This document shows, piece by piece, positions 55,710-64,000 of a stretch of 64,000 nt of DNA (its first letter is position 1; every line of letters begins with the position of its first letter). The DNA lies in contig NZ_AP022570.1 in NCBI RefSeq assembly GCF_010728325.1, positions 5,394,001-5,458,000 of the forward strand, written 5' to 3'. This stretch comes from Mycolicibacterium poriferae (GTDB lineage Bacteria > Actinomycetota > Actinomycetes > Mycobacteriales > Mycobacteriaceae). The translations under genes were made by a program, and so were the position numbers. The notes below the pieces were generated by a model that saw nothing but the letters and a program-made list of their open reading frames with translations, made no database searches and was not told where the DNA came from.

Positions 55710-55775
55710 TCATCAACCTTGCGGGTCATTGTGTCAACACCATCCTCGCCGTTGCTCGGCTTCCGCGCCAAAGAA

Positions 55776-56924
55776 CTACGCGGTCGCGCTGATGCCGTCG
55801 ATCGCTTCCTGCAGGCGCTCGGTGAAGCGCTCGGGCAGCGGCACGTAACCGGCCTCGGGCAGACCGGCCTGACCCTGGTGCGACGCAACCGTCAGGAACG
55901 ACTTGACCGCCTCGGCGGTCTCGGCGGGATAACCGTTGGAGCAGACCAGCGAGTACGTGGCCAGCACCAGCGGGTAGGCACCCTCTTCGGTGGTGCCGTA
56001 CAGCGCCTGCAGGTCGAGCACCAGGTTGTTGCCCTCACCGGCGAAGGTCGCCGCGTCGATGGCCTTGCCGGCCGACTCGTTGTTCAGCTCAACCGCGCCG
56101 CTGCCGTTGTCGATCTGTGCTGCGGGCAGACCGGCCTGGTCGGCGAAGCCCTTCTCGACGTAACCGATGGAGCCCGGGGTGGCCTGGACGGCCTGCACGA
56201 CGCCGGAGGACTTCTGTGCGCCCTCGCCGGCGCCGCCCTGGAACTCGCTGCCTGATCCCTTGGTCCAGGCCTCCGGCGCCGCGGCCTCGAGGTAGAGCTG
56301 GAAGTTGTCGGTGGTGCCCGACGAATCCGAGCGGTAGATCGGCGTGATGCCCTGATCGGGCAGCGTCTTACCCTCGTTCAGTGCGGCGATGGCCGGGTCG
56401 TTCCAGTTGGTGATCCCGCCCTGGAAGATCTGGGCGATCACGTCGGCGTTGAGCACCAGACCCTCGACGCCCTCGACGTTGTAGGCCATCGCGACGGGCC
56501 CGAACACCAGCGGCAGGTTCCAGACCTCGTTGCCGTTGCAGCGCTGGGCGGCCTGCTGGGCCTGCTCCTCTTTGATCGGGGAGTCCGAGCCACCGATGTC
56601 GACGTTGCCGGCGACGAACTGCTCGCGGCCGGCACCCGAACCGGTCGGGTTGTACGAGATGTTCTTGCCCTGGCACACCTGGCCCCAGGTCTGGGCGAAC
56701 ACCGCCATGGCGTTCTGCTGGGCAGACGAGCCTTCGGCGGTCAGGGTGTCCTTGCCGCCGCACTCCTCAGCCGAACCCGCGGCCACGGTGCCGGTATCGC
56801 CACCGCCGTTGGATCCCGACGTGCCGGCGTTGTTGTCGCTGCCGCACCCTGCGAGGGCGAGCGCGGCGATGGCGGCCGCCGAGACCGTCGTGCCGAACGT
56901 CTTACCGATGCTGTTGAGCTTCAC
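55776..56924 (-). CDS. pstS: Phosphate-binding lipoprotein PstS
   Basis: 382 aa, GTG start at 56924. Signal with lipobox LALAGC, lipidated Cys27. Phosphate-binding fold: LTAEGSSAQQNAMAVFAQTWGQ, YNPTGSGAGREQFVAGNVDIGGSDSPIKEEQ, YNVEGVEGLVLNADVIAQIFQGGITNWNDPAI and YRSDSSGTTDNFQLYL (phosphate-contacting Ser/Thr/Asp). First gene of the pst operon; a Pho-box-like pair of direct repeats lies 70-90 bp upstream. Confidence 0.95.
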   Translation of the reverse strand: MKLNSIGKTFGTTVSAAAIAALALAGCGSDNNAGTSGSNGGGDTGTVAAGSAEECGGKDTLTAEGSSAQQNAMAVFAQTWGQVCQGKNISYNPTGSGAGREQFVAGNVDIGGSDSPIKEEQAQQAAQRCNGNEVWNLPLVFGPVAMAYNVEGVEGLVLNADVIAQIFQGGITNWNDPAIAALNEGKTLPDQGITPIYRSDSSGTTDNFQLYLEAAAPEAWTKGSGSEFQGGAGEGAQKSSGVVQAVQATPGSIGYVEKGFADQAGLPAAQIDNGSGAVELNNESAGKAIDAATFAGEGNNLVLDLQALYGTTEEGAYPLVLATYSLVCSNGYPAETAEAVKSFLTVASHQGQAGLPEAGYVPLPERFTERLQEAIDGISATA

Positions 56925-56992
56925 TTATCCCACTTTCGGTTGGCTCCAAACTCACGGGCAACGTATGCGCCCGTGGTGGACGGTTCGGGGAT

Positions 56993-57014
56993 GGCAAGTG
57001 AACGCAAGGTGAAC
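56993..57014 (-). promoter_or_regulatory. Pho-type box upstream of pstS
   Basis: On the minus strand two 11-bp direct repeats run in tandem: GTTCACCTTGC (57014-57004) and GTTCACTTGCC (57003-56993). The layout equals the direct-repeat units of actinobacterial PhoP/RegX3-type Pho boxes. It suggests induction of pstSCAB under phosphate limitation, consistent with phoU nearby. Confidence 0.65.
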
Positions 57015-57027
57015 AGGTTTACTGACT

Positions 57028-58769
<1,742 letters not shown>

Positions 58770-58945
58770 CAGTCGTGGAGATCTCTCGCCGGGATCTCGC
58801 CGGGACGACCATGTCGCGGTGACTTCCCAGATTCATGCCTGACACACGGCCGTTACCCGGCCGATAGCTCTCTGAGGATAGCGCGCCACCTGCCGGTAAG
58901 CCGAGCCGAACCTGACTTGCGCACCGTGTGGGCGACAATGTCGGG

Positions 58946-59731
58946 GTGCGCAAGCTCGTGATCGGCATCTCCGCGGTCCTGGCCGCTGTCGTGGTCGGCG
59001 CCGTCGGTACAGACTTCGGAGCGGCGATCTATGCCGAATACCGCCTGGCCAGAAGCGTGCGCAGCGCGGCGGACCTGACCTCCGACCCGTCGGTGGCGAT
59101 CCTGGGTTTCCCGTTCATCCCGCAGGCCATGGCCGAGCACTACGACGAGGTCGAGATCAAGGCCAGTGGTGTTGATCACCCCGTGGTGGGCAAGGCGTCG
59201 CTGGAAGCCACGCTGCATTCGGTAAGGCTCGGCGATTCCTGGTTGGTGCCGCCCGACGCGACGCTGTCGGTCGAGAAACTGGAGAGCCGGATCATCATCG
59301 ACTCGACACACCTGGGCCGGTTCATGGGTATCACCGACCTGCTCGTCGAAGCCCCGACCGACGAGGACGCCGCGAAAGTCACCGAATCCGGAATCTCCGC
59401 CCCGCGCGGGCTGGTGTTCACCGGAACCCCCGACAAGGCCGGCGTGACCGAGAGGGTGAGCGTCTCGGTGGACCTGTCGATGGCCGGACCGGACCAGACC
59501 ACCCTGGTGTTCACCGCGACGGACGTGCTGACCGGGCCCGGCACCGCCGACCAGGACGTCGCGGAGGATCAACTGCCCGCGGTGCTGGCCGCGTTCTCGG
59601 CCGGTCTGCCCGAGCAACAGCTGCCGTTCGGCGTCGCCCCGACCCATCAGGGCGCCCGCGGCTCCGACGTGATCATCGAGGGCATCACCGACGACAGGAT
59701 CATCGACCTCGCCGGGTTCCGGTCGTCATGA
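58946..59731 (+). CDS. Exported DUF2993-family protein
   Basis: 261 aa from the GTG at 58946 (VRKLVIGISAVLAAVVVGAVG), whose start is a signal or membrane anchor; a GTG at 58928 would add 6 residues. The mature part has GFPFIPQAMAEHYDEVEIKASGV, VEAPTDEDAAKVTESG and GVAPTHQGARGSDVIIEGITDD, fitting the LmeA-like DUF2993 lipid-binding family. Corresponds to Rv0817c. Its stop overlaps the thioredoxin start by 4 bp. Divergent from glnR across a 176-bp gap. Confidence 0.8.
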   Translation: MRKLVIGISAVLAAVVVGAVGTDFGAAIYAEYRLARSVRSAADLTSDPSVAILGFPFIPQAMAEHYDEVEIKASGVDHPVVGKASLEATLHSVRLGDSWLVPPDATLSVEKLESRIIIDSTHLGRFMGITDLLVEAPTDEDAAKVTESGISAPRGLVFTGTPDKAGVTERVSVSVDLSMAGPDQTTLVFTATDVLTGPGTADQDVAEDQLPAVLAAFSAGLPEQQLPFGVAPTHQGARGSDVIIEGITDDRIIDLAGFRSS

Positions 59732-60150
59732 GCGTCTCGTGGATCTTCGTCGTGGCGATCCTGATCGCGGTCGTCGGCCTCGGGTTCGTCGTCAGTCAGC
59801 TGCTGCGTCTGCGCGCCGGGCTGAGCCGCGACGTTCCCGAAGCCACCTTCGTCGACCCGGCCGCGTTCGGGTTGTCACGCTCGGGGCCCACGATCGTACA
59901 TTTCACGGCCGAATGGTGTGGGCCCTGCGTCGCGTTGCGCCGGGTGGTCGAGGAGGTGTGCGCCGAGCTGCCCGCCGTCGCGCACGTCGAGATCGACATG
60001 GATGCCGATCCTGAAGCTGCACGCCAACTCTCGGTGTTGTCGCTGCCGACGACGTTCGTCTTCGACAGCGAGGGCCGGCAACATTACCGCGCGTCCGGCG
60101 TGGCGACGGCAGCTGAGCTGCGGGGTGCAGTGGAGCCACTGTTGGCTTGA
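59728..60150 (+). CDS. thiX: Membrane-anchored thioredoxin-like protein
   Basis: 140 aa. An N-terminal membrane helix (WIFVVAILIAVVGLGFVVSQLL) is followed by a thioredoxin fold with EWCGPC (Cys64 and Cys67), VEIDMDADPEAARQLSVLSLPTTFVF (cis-Pro) and FDSEGRQHYRASGVA. Matches Rv0816c (thiX). Likely a membrane-tethered disulfide reductant; ATG at 59728 overlapping the previous gene. Confidence 0.88.
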   Translation: MSVSWIFVVAILIAVVGLGFVVSQLLRLRAGLSRDVPEATFVDPAAFGLSRSGPTIVHFTAEWCGPCVALRRVVEEVCAELPAVAHVEIDMDADPEAARQLSVLSLPTTFVFDSEGRQHYRASGVATAAELRGAVEPLLA

Positions 60151-60166
60151 TCACCCGGTCATTGGG

Positions 60167-60172
60167 TAAGCT
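60167..60172 (+). promoter_or_regulatory. -10 box of cysA2 leader transcript
   Basis: TAAGCT followed after 7 bp by the GTG start codon, the geometry of leaderless mycobacterial genes. TTGGCT (60142-60147, 19-bp spacing) or TTGATC (60147-60152, 14-bp) may be a weak -35. Confidence 0.55.
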
Positions 60173-60179
60173 GACTGCC

Positions 60180-60272
60180 GTGTCAGCCCGCCTCGAGCTC
60201 GTGCTCACGAAGCGCCGCGCAGTGGATCTGTGCCGCGTTGCGGGTTGTTTCTGTTGTTGTCGCAGCTGCTGA
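60180..60272 (+). CDS. Cysteine-rich leader peptide (30 aa, leaderless)
   Basis: GTG-initiated 31-codon frame with Cys at 18, 23, 25, 26, 27 and 30, including the run CFCCC, near its end. A -10-like TAAGCT sits at 60167-60172, seven bases before the GTG, so the transcript probably starts at the start codon (leaderless). Matches the class of mycobacterial leader peptides that control downstream sulfur genes by cysteine-responsive attenuation (described in M. smegmatis): ribosome stalling at Cys codons relieves a downstream hairpin. Target here: the micro-ORF and cysA2-sseC2. Confidence 0.85.
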   Translation: MSARLELVLTKRRAVDLCRVAGCFCCCRSC

Positions 60273-60363
60273 GTAGCCGCGCGCCTTCTTCTGCGTAGCG
60301 CTCTGCGAGCGGCCACGGCGATCTGCCGCGCCAGCGATCTGACAACCCAACAGGAGCACAACC

Positions 60364-60450
60364 ATGTGGCATATGCCGAACCCGATCATCAGCGCCGCTG
60401 TTGCGGTGACTGCTGGGCGCTCCTCTTCCGCACCACCCGATAACACCTGA
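60364..60450 (+). CDS. 28-aa micro-ORF between leader and cysA2
   Basis: ATG at 60364 with GGAG at 60352-60355, an excellent ribosome site. Encodes MWHMPNPIISAAVAVTAG then a Ser/Pro-rich tail, stop at 60450, 24 bp before cysA2. Too short for a domain. Likely the first translated cistron controlled by the cysteine leader and coupled to cysA2; a peptide function is unknown. Confidence 0.6.
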   Translation: MWHMPNPIISAAVAVTAGRSSSAPPDNT

Positions 60451-60474
60451 CCGGCAACCGAAAGGATTTCCTTC

Positions 60475-61308
60475 ATGGCACGCTCCGACGTCCTGGTCAC
60501 AGCAGACTGGGCCGAGAGCAATCTCGACGCGCCGAATACCGTCTTCGTCGAGGTCGACGAAGACACCAGCGCCTACGACACCGGGCACATCCCCGGCGCC
60601 GTCAAGCTCGACTGGAAAACCGACCTGCAGGATCCCGTTCGGCGTGACTTCGTCGACGCGGCGCAGTTCTCCAAGCTGCTGTCGGAGCGCGGTATCGGCA
60701 ACGACGACACCGTGATCCTCTACGGCGGGAACAACAACTGGTTCGCGGCCTACGCCTACTGGTACTTCAAGCTGTACGGCCACCAGGACGTGAAGCTGCT
60801 CGACGGCGGCCGCAAGAAGTGGGAGCTCGACGCCCGCCCCCTGTCCACCGACGCGGTGACCCGCGCGGAGACCAGCTACACCGCCAAGGACCCGGACAAC
60901 TCGATCCGCGCGTTCCGCGACGAGGTGATCGCCGCGATCGGCACCAAGAACCTGGTCGACGTGCGCTCGCCCGACGAGTTCTCCGGCAAGATTCTCGCCC
61001 CGGCACACCTGCCGCAGGAGCAGAGCCAGCGTCCCGGGCATGTTCCCAGCGCCATCAACGTTCCCTGGAGCAAGGCGGCCAACGAGGACGGCACCTTCAA
61101 GTCCGACGAGGACCTGGCCAAGTTGTACGCCGACGCCGGGCTGGACGGTGAGAAGGAGACCATCGCGTATTGCCGTATCGGTGAGCGCTCCTCACACACC
61201 TGGTTCGTGCTGCAGGAGCTGCTGGGCCACAAGAACGTGAAGAACTACGACGGCAGTTGGACGGAATACGGCTCCCTGGTGGGCGCCCCGATCGAGTTGG
61301 GAAGTTGA
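60475..61308 (+). CDS. cysA2: Thiosulfate sulfurtransferase (rhodanese)
   Basis: 277 aa, identical in length to M. tuberculosis CysA2 (Rv0815c). ATG after AAAGGA. Two rhodanese domains: LVTADWAESNLDAPNTVFVEVDEDTSAYDTGHIPGAVKLDW, and the catalytic half with VDVRSPDEFSGKI and AYCRIGERSSHTWF, active Cys233. It transfers sulfane sulfur from thiosulfate to cyanide or thiols. Operon with sseC2 (2 bp gap) behind the Cys leader, so expression should respond to cysteine supply. Confidence 0.94.
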   Translation: MARSDVLVTADWAESNLDAPNTVFVEVDEDTSAYDTGHIPGAVKLDWKTDLQDPVRRDFVDAAQFSKLLSERGIGNDDTVILYGGNNNWFAAYAYWYFKLYGHQDVKLLDGGRKKWELDARPLSTDAVTRAETSYTAKDPDNSIRAFRDEVIAAIGTKNLVDVRSPDEFSGKILAPAHLPQEQSQRPGHVPSAINVPWSKAANEDGTFKSDEDLAKLYADAGLDGEKETIAYCRIGERSSHTWFVLQELLGHKNVKNYDGSWTEYGSLVGAPIELGS

Positions 61309-61310
61309 TC

Positions 61311-61613
61311 ATGTGCTCTGCACCGAAACAAGGACAGGCGTTGCCCGCGGGCGTGGACCTGGAGAAGGAAACGGTGATCACCGGCCGCGTCGTCGACGGT
61401 TCGGGTCAGCCGGTAGGCGGGGCGTTCGTGCGTCTGCTCGACGGCTCTGACGAGTTCACCGCCGAGGTCGTCGCGTCGGCGACCGGCGACTTCCGCTTCT
61501 TCGCCGCGCCGGGCACCTGGACGCTGCGCGCGCTGTCGAAGGTCGGCAACGGCGATGCCACCGTGGCGCCGACGGGCGCGGGGATCCACGAGGTCGACGT
61601 CAAGGTCGCGTGA
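61311..61613 (+). CDS. sseC2: SseC-type protein (DUF1416)
   Basis: 100 aa, the length of Rv0814c. MCSAPKQGQALPAGVDLEKETVITGRVVDGSGQPVGGAFVRLLDG and TGDFRFFAAPGTWTLRALSKVG form a small carboxypeptidase-regulatory-like beta-sandwich. Found with cysA genes in actinobacteria; thought to act in sulfur metabolism. Its TGA stop (61611-61613) lies inside the first unit of a palindromic repeat array. Confidence 0.9.
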   Translation: MCSAPKQGQALPAGVDLEKETVITGRVVDGSGQPVGGAFVRLLDGSDEFTAEVVASATGDFRFFAAPGTWTLRALSKVGNGDATVAPTGAGIHEVDVKVA

Positions 61614-61740
61614 CGGAGTCACGCAAACCGGGCGAAGCGTGACGGAGTCACGCAGTTTGGCCGAAGCGTGACGGAGTCACGCAAACCGGGCGAAGCGTGA
61701 CGGAGTCACGCAAACCGGGCGAAGCGTGACGGAGTCACGC
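61608..61740. repeat. Five 29-bp tandem palindromic repeats
   Basis: GCGTGACGGAGTCACGC (7-bp arms, GGA centre) begins at 61608, 61637, 61666, 61695 and 61724, an exact 29-bp period. The 12-bp linkers are AAACCGGGCGAA, except one AGTTTGGCCGAA. The first copy includes the sseC2 stop. Could be a tandem terminator, a regulator binding array or a VNTR. The rest of the gap (61741-61914) is the leader of the DUF732 gene with a CCCGCGC/GCGCGGG hairpin near 61847-61866. Confidence 0.9.
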
Positions 61741-61914
61741 ACACCTGCAGGGCACGGTTTCACCCGCCGTTAGTCGTGTGTTCCGTCGTTCTTGCTGGGA
61801 AAGTGCTGCGAATTCAGTGGTCGTCAGCGACGATATGGGGACTTCCCGCGCTGTTCGGCGCGGGTTGCCCCACTCACCGCGCGGCGAGTCGCGCGTAGCG
61901 CAAGGACCCGAGAG

Positions 61915-62232
61915 ATGAAGATCACGATCGCCTGGTTGTCCGCATCGTTCGGGGCGGTGGTGCTGCTGGGCGCGCCGGCGGCGCTGGCCGCACCCGAGGA
62001 CGATTTCCTGACCGTCATCTCCGGCGGTGGCATCACCTGGCCGGAGGACAAGACCCAGCAGGTCATCGAGACCGGGTACGCCGTCTGCCAGGACTGGGCC
62101 AACGGGGCCACCTTCGAGCAGGAGGTCGCCGATCTGACCAGCGTCACCAGTTGGTCGGACTATCAGGCGGGCTACTTCATCGGCGCCGCGACCGGCTCGT
62201 TCTGCCCCGAGTACGAGTACAAGGTCAGCTGA
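61915..62232 (+). CDS. Secreted DUF732 protein
   Basis: 105 aa from the ATG at 61915. Signal WLSASFGAVVLLGAPAALAAP. Mature DUF732: DDFLTVISGGGITWPEDKTQQVIETGYAVCQDWANGATFEQEVADL and AGYFIGAATGSFCPEY; two cysteines probably form a disulfide. A small exported mycobacterial family without known function. GTGs further upstream (61792 on) are in frame but carry no signal-like sequence. Confidence 0.8.
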   Translation: MKITIAWLSASFGAVVLLGAPAALAAPEDDFLTVISGGGITWPEDKTQQVIETGYAVCQDWANGATFEQEVADLTSVTSWSDYQAGYFIGAATGSFCPEYEYKVS

Positions 62233-62316
62233 AGCAGCTCTGCTGACGGGGCGTCGCGGCCGGCAAGGCCGTAGCCGCCGGGAACGGTCGGCCGCGGGCG
62301 GCTAGACTTTTCTGCC

Positions 62317-62415
62317 GTGGTGCTGTTCTTCGAGATTCTGCTGGTCGTGGCGGTCGTGGTGATCACCTGGTTCGCGCTGTACGCGGTGTACCGCCTCATC
62401 ACCGACGAGTCGTGA
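62317..62415 (+). CDS. 32-aa membrane micro-ORF, leaderless
   Basis: GTG at 62317, eight bases after a -10-like TAGACT (62303-62308), so probably leaderless. Encodes one hydrophobic helix ([19 protein letters not shown]) and a short YRLITDES tail. Its TGA overlaps the GTG of the nitrobindin gene (GTGA), indicating translational coupling. No known function. Confidence 0.65.
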   Translation: MVLFFEILLVVAVVVITWFALYAVYRLITDES

Positions 62416-63041
62416 GTTCCGGCGACGAGGCGGTCGCCGCAGCCGCGGCACGCGCCAAGGAGACTGCCGCACGCAACATCCCCGCATTCGGTGACCTGCC
62501 GCTGCCGCCCGACACCGCCAATCTTCGCGAAGGCGCCGATCTGGATGATGCGCTGCTCGCACTGCTTCCGCTGGTCGGTGTCTGGCGTGGCGAGGGCGAG
62601 GGCCGCGGCAAGGACGGCGATTACCGGTTCGGCCAGCAGATCGTCGTCTCGCACGACGGTGGTGACTACCTGAATTGGGAGGCCCGGTCCTGGCGGCTGG
62701 ACGAGTACGGCGAGTACGACAAGCCCGATCTGCGTGAGACCGGCTTCTGGCGGTTCGTCACCGACCCCGCTGATCCGAACGAATCCCAGGCCATCGAGCT
62801 GCTGCTGGCCCATTCGGCGGGGTACATCGAGCTGTTCTACGGCCATCCGCTCAATCAGTCCTCGTGGGAACTGGTGACCGATGCGTTGGCCCGCAGCAAG
62901 TCGGGGCTCCTCGTCGGCGGCGCCAAACGGCTCTACGGCATCGTCGAGGGCGGCGATCTGGCCTATGTCGAGGAGCGGGTGGACGCCGACGGCGGACTCG
63001 TGCCGCATCTGTCGGCCCGGCTGTCGAGGTTCATCGGCTAG
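62412..63041 (+). CDS. Nitrobindin-like (FABP-fold) protein
   Basis: 209 aa. Corresponds to Rv0813c. Beta-barrel signature [44 protein letters not shown] with the GXWXGXGXG motif, and [26 protein letters not shown]. Family members bind haem or lipids; M. tuberculosis nitrobindin binds ferric haem. The N-terminal 30 residues are Ala-rich. Start coupled to the membrane micro-ORF, stop overlapping the lipoprotein start by 1 bp. Confidence 0.85.
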   Translation: MSSGDEAVAAAAARAKETAARNIPAFGDLPLPPDTANLREGADLDDALLALLPLVGVWRGEGEGRGKDGDYRFGQQIVVSHDGGDYLNWEARSWRLDEYGEYDKPDLRETGFWRFVTDPADPNESQAIELLLAHSAGYIELFYGHPLNQSSWELVTDALARSKSGLLVGGAKRLYGIVEGGDLAYVEERVDADGGLVPHLSARLSRFIG

Positions 63042-63316
63042 TGCGGCGCATCAGAGTGTTGGCGGTGTTGGCCGCCGCAGCCACCGTGGCCGCATGTTCG
63101 GGCTCGGCCGAACCGGCGGGTGAGCCCGGTTCCGAATCCACCCCGACTTCGGCGGTGCCCAGCGTCGGCCACGGCTCCCTCGCGTATTGCCTCCGCGAGC
63201 ACGGCGTCTCCGCGGGTCCCGGCCCGATGCCGGGACCCCCTCCCGGCGTGGATGTTCAGACGTGGCACGAGGCGATGTCGGAGTGTTCGTCCCTGGCACC
63301 CGGTCCCGCGGGCTAG
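63041..63316 (+). CDS. Small putative lipoprotein (91 aa)
   Basis: GTG at 63041 shares its G with the nitrobindin stop codon. Signal with lipobox VAAC (Cys19). The mature part is Ser/Pro/Gly-rich with LAYCLREHGVSAG and QTWHEAMSECSSLAPG; two cysteines besides the lipidated one. No family recognised. Last gene of the plus-strand unit. Confidence 0.7.
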   Translation: MRRIRVLAVLAAAATVAACSGSAEPAGEPGSESTPTSAVPSVGHGSLAYCLREHGVSAGPGPMPGPPPGVDVQTWHEAMSECSSLAPGPAG

Positions 63317-63358
63317 CAGCCCTCTCAGCTCACCTCTCGGCTCCCGGCAGACATGGAG

Positions 63359-63411
63359 CGGCCCCCGAGCCGTGGTTCCTCGCCGGACAAGGCTGAGGGG
63401 CTCGGGGGCCG
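63359..63411 (+). terminator. Terminator after lipoprotein gene
   Basis: Thirteen-bp stem CGGCCCCCGAGCC / GGCTCGGGGGCCG around a 27-base loop that can itself pair (CCTC with GAGG). Confidence 0.7.
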
Positions 63412-63451
63412 GGTGACTGCGGGGAATTCGCCAGCGCGCACAGGTGCGTCG

Positions 63452-63526
63452 AGCGCTTCCCGGCGCTGCTAGCTCGCAGCCACCTCACATGTCCATAAGT
63501 CACTCAATTTGTCGGACCACCTCCTT
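63452..63526 (-). other. Strong ribosome site with 12-codon frame and twin hairpins
   Basis: In the gene-free gap 63412-63583 the minus strand carries AAGGAGG (63526-63520), then a TTG frame at 63507-63469 encoding MSDLWTCEVAAS and a stop. Right after lie two adjoining hairpins: GCTGC/GCAGC (63465-63480) and AGCGC/GCGCT (63452-63467). The plus strand shows the reverse, a CCTCC tract like an anti-Shine-Dalgarno. Could be a leader peptide, micro-gene or small RNA; unassigned. Confidence 0.4.
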
Positions 63527-63583
63527 CCCTGTGTACAGGCGACCGTACCCGCGCTTCGCCACCGCGACAACCGATTTAATCTC

Positions 63584-64000
63584 TCAGCGATCGTGCAGGA
63601 TCGCGGCGTCGATCAACGCGGCCATCTCGTCGGCCAGCCGGGCCGACCGCAGCGGCCTGCCGTCGAGGGTGTGGACACGGGCCGCCAACGTGATGCTGGA
63701 CACCAGCCAAACCCCCTCTGCGGCATAGAGATCCGCCGGGGTCAACGCCTGGTAGTCGCAGTCGTAGCCTTTGGTCCGGGCGACCTCGAACAGCGCCTGC
63801 TGAGTGGTTCCCCGCAGAATCGGGTACCAGGGCGGCGGCGTGAGCAGGCAGCTGCGGCCGTCCTCCGAGGTCGTGGCGATCACCACGGTGGAGCGGGGCC
63901 CCTCCAGGATCTGGCCCTCGGCGCTGACGAACACGACGTCTCCTGCGCCGTGGCGTTCGGCATGGCGCAGCGCGGCCATGTTGACCGCGTACGACAGCGT
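63584..64000 (-). CDS. Class IV aminotransferase (aminodeoxychorismate lyase-like), N-terminus outside
   Basis: Partial: the frame is open at the right edge (TLSYAVNMAALRHAERHGAGDVVFVSAEG). PLP class IV features are QILEGPRSTVVIAT, PILRGTTQQALFEVA and EGVWLVSSITLAARVHTLDGRPL. Corresponds to Rv0812, proposed to make p-aminobenzoate or act as a branched-chain-type transaminase. It converges on the lipoprotein gene. Confidence 0.85.
   Translation of the reverse strand, partial: TLSYAVNMAALRHAERHGAGDVVFVSAEGQILEGPRSTVVIATTSEDGRSCLLTPPPWYPILRGTTQQALFEVARTKGYDCDYQALTPADLYAAEGVWLVSSITLAARVHTLDGRPLRSARLADEMAALIDAAILHDR

Noticed and set aside
61608..61740. CRISPR array
   Set aside because: Linkers are the same in nearly all units and only 12 bp long, so there are no unique spacers; no cas genes nearby.
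63519..63534. 16S rRNA 3'-end fragment (CCACCTCCTT)
   Set aside because: Only about ten bases match; explained as the complement of a strong ribosome-binding site.

Overview
The window reads as chromosome of a fast-growing mycobacterium (Mycolicibacterium-like). DNA is GC-rich and many starts are GTG. The gene order follows, in mirror image, two blocks I recall from M. tuberculosis: Rv0812 to Rv0826 (43-64 kb here) and Rv0854 to Rv0860 (20-36 kb here). Hallmarks are desA1, mshD, glnR, the cysA2/sseC2 pair with a cysteine-rich leader, and the lysT-gltT-aspT-pheU tRNA group. No transposase, integrase, phage gene or CRISPR array was seen.

Left third (1-17.3 kb): two tandem minus-strand genes for giant secreted repeat proteins. 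The first runs off the left edge (at least 1,687 codons visible). The second is 3,921 aa and carries 27 copies of a ~128-residue Ig/cadherin-like repeat. They share an N-terminus, a secretion signal, an acidic Ser/Asp spacer and a conserved 69-bp element at almost the same distance (about 220 bp) upstream of their start codons. In one copy this element contains a perfect CRP-like palindrome.

17.7-24.5 kb: an F420/LLM-type oxidoreductase divergent from a PNPOx-like protein, an acyl-CoA synthetase, and fadA-fadB for beta-oxidation. 24.5-33.2 kb: a nitrogen module placed between fadA and dapC, which I recall as neighbours in M. tuberculosis. It holds an OYE-type reductase, a LuxR-type regulator, a divergent UrtA-like lipoprotein without its transporter, and a complete urease cluster (fused ureAB, C, G, D, E, F) whose UreC keeps all nickel ligands but has an altered substrate pocket.

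33.3-42.6 kb: dapC, far with two SRPBCC proteins, a Zn-finger protein, a small acidic protein, a secreted acidic-tailed protein, a phytoene-desaturase-like oxidoreductase with two TetR regulators, and a secreted chorismate mutase. 42.5-43.1 kb: tRNA-Phe, Asp, Glu (minus) and Lys (plus). 43.1-47.4 kb: cell-wall and signalling genes (M15-like protein, Ser/Thr kinase, YkuD protein) and an MpaB oxygenase divergent from a TetR gene.

47.5-64 kb: desA1-dus, an LCP ligase, phoU facing pstSCAB with a Pho-type box, glnR-mshD, a DUF2993 protein and thioredoxin, a cysteine-attenuation leader with cysA2-sseC2, a DUF732 protein, a leaderless micro-ORF coupled to a nitrobindin gene, a lipoprotein, and a class IV aminotransferase leaving the right edge. 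Two separate tandem arrays of short palindromes each overlap the stop codon of a gene here (pstB, 25-26 bp period; sseC2, 29 bp period).
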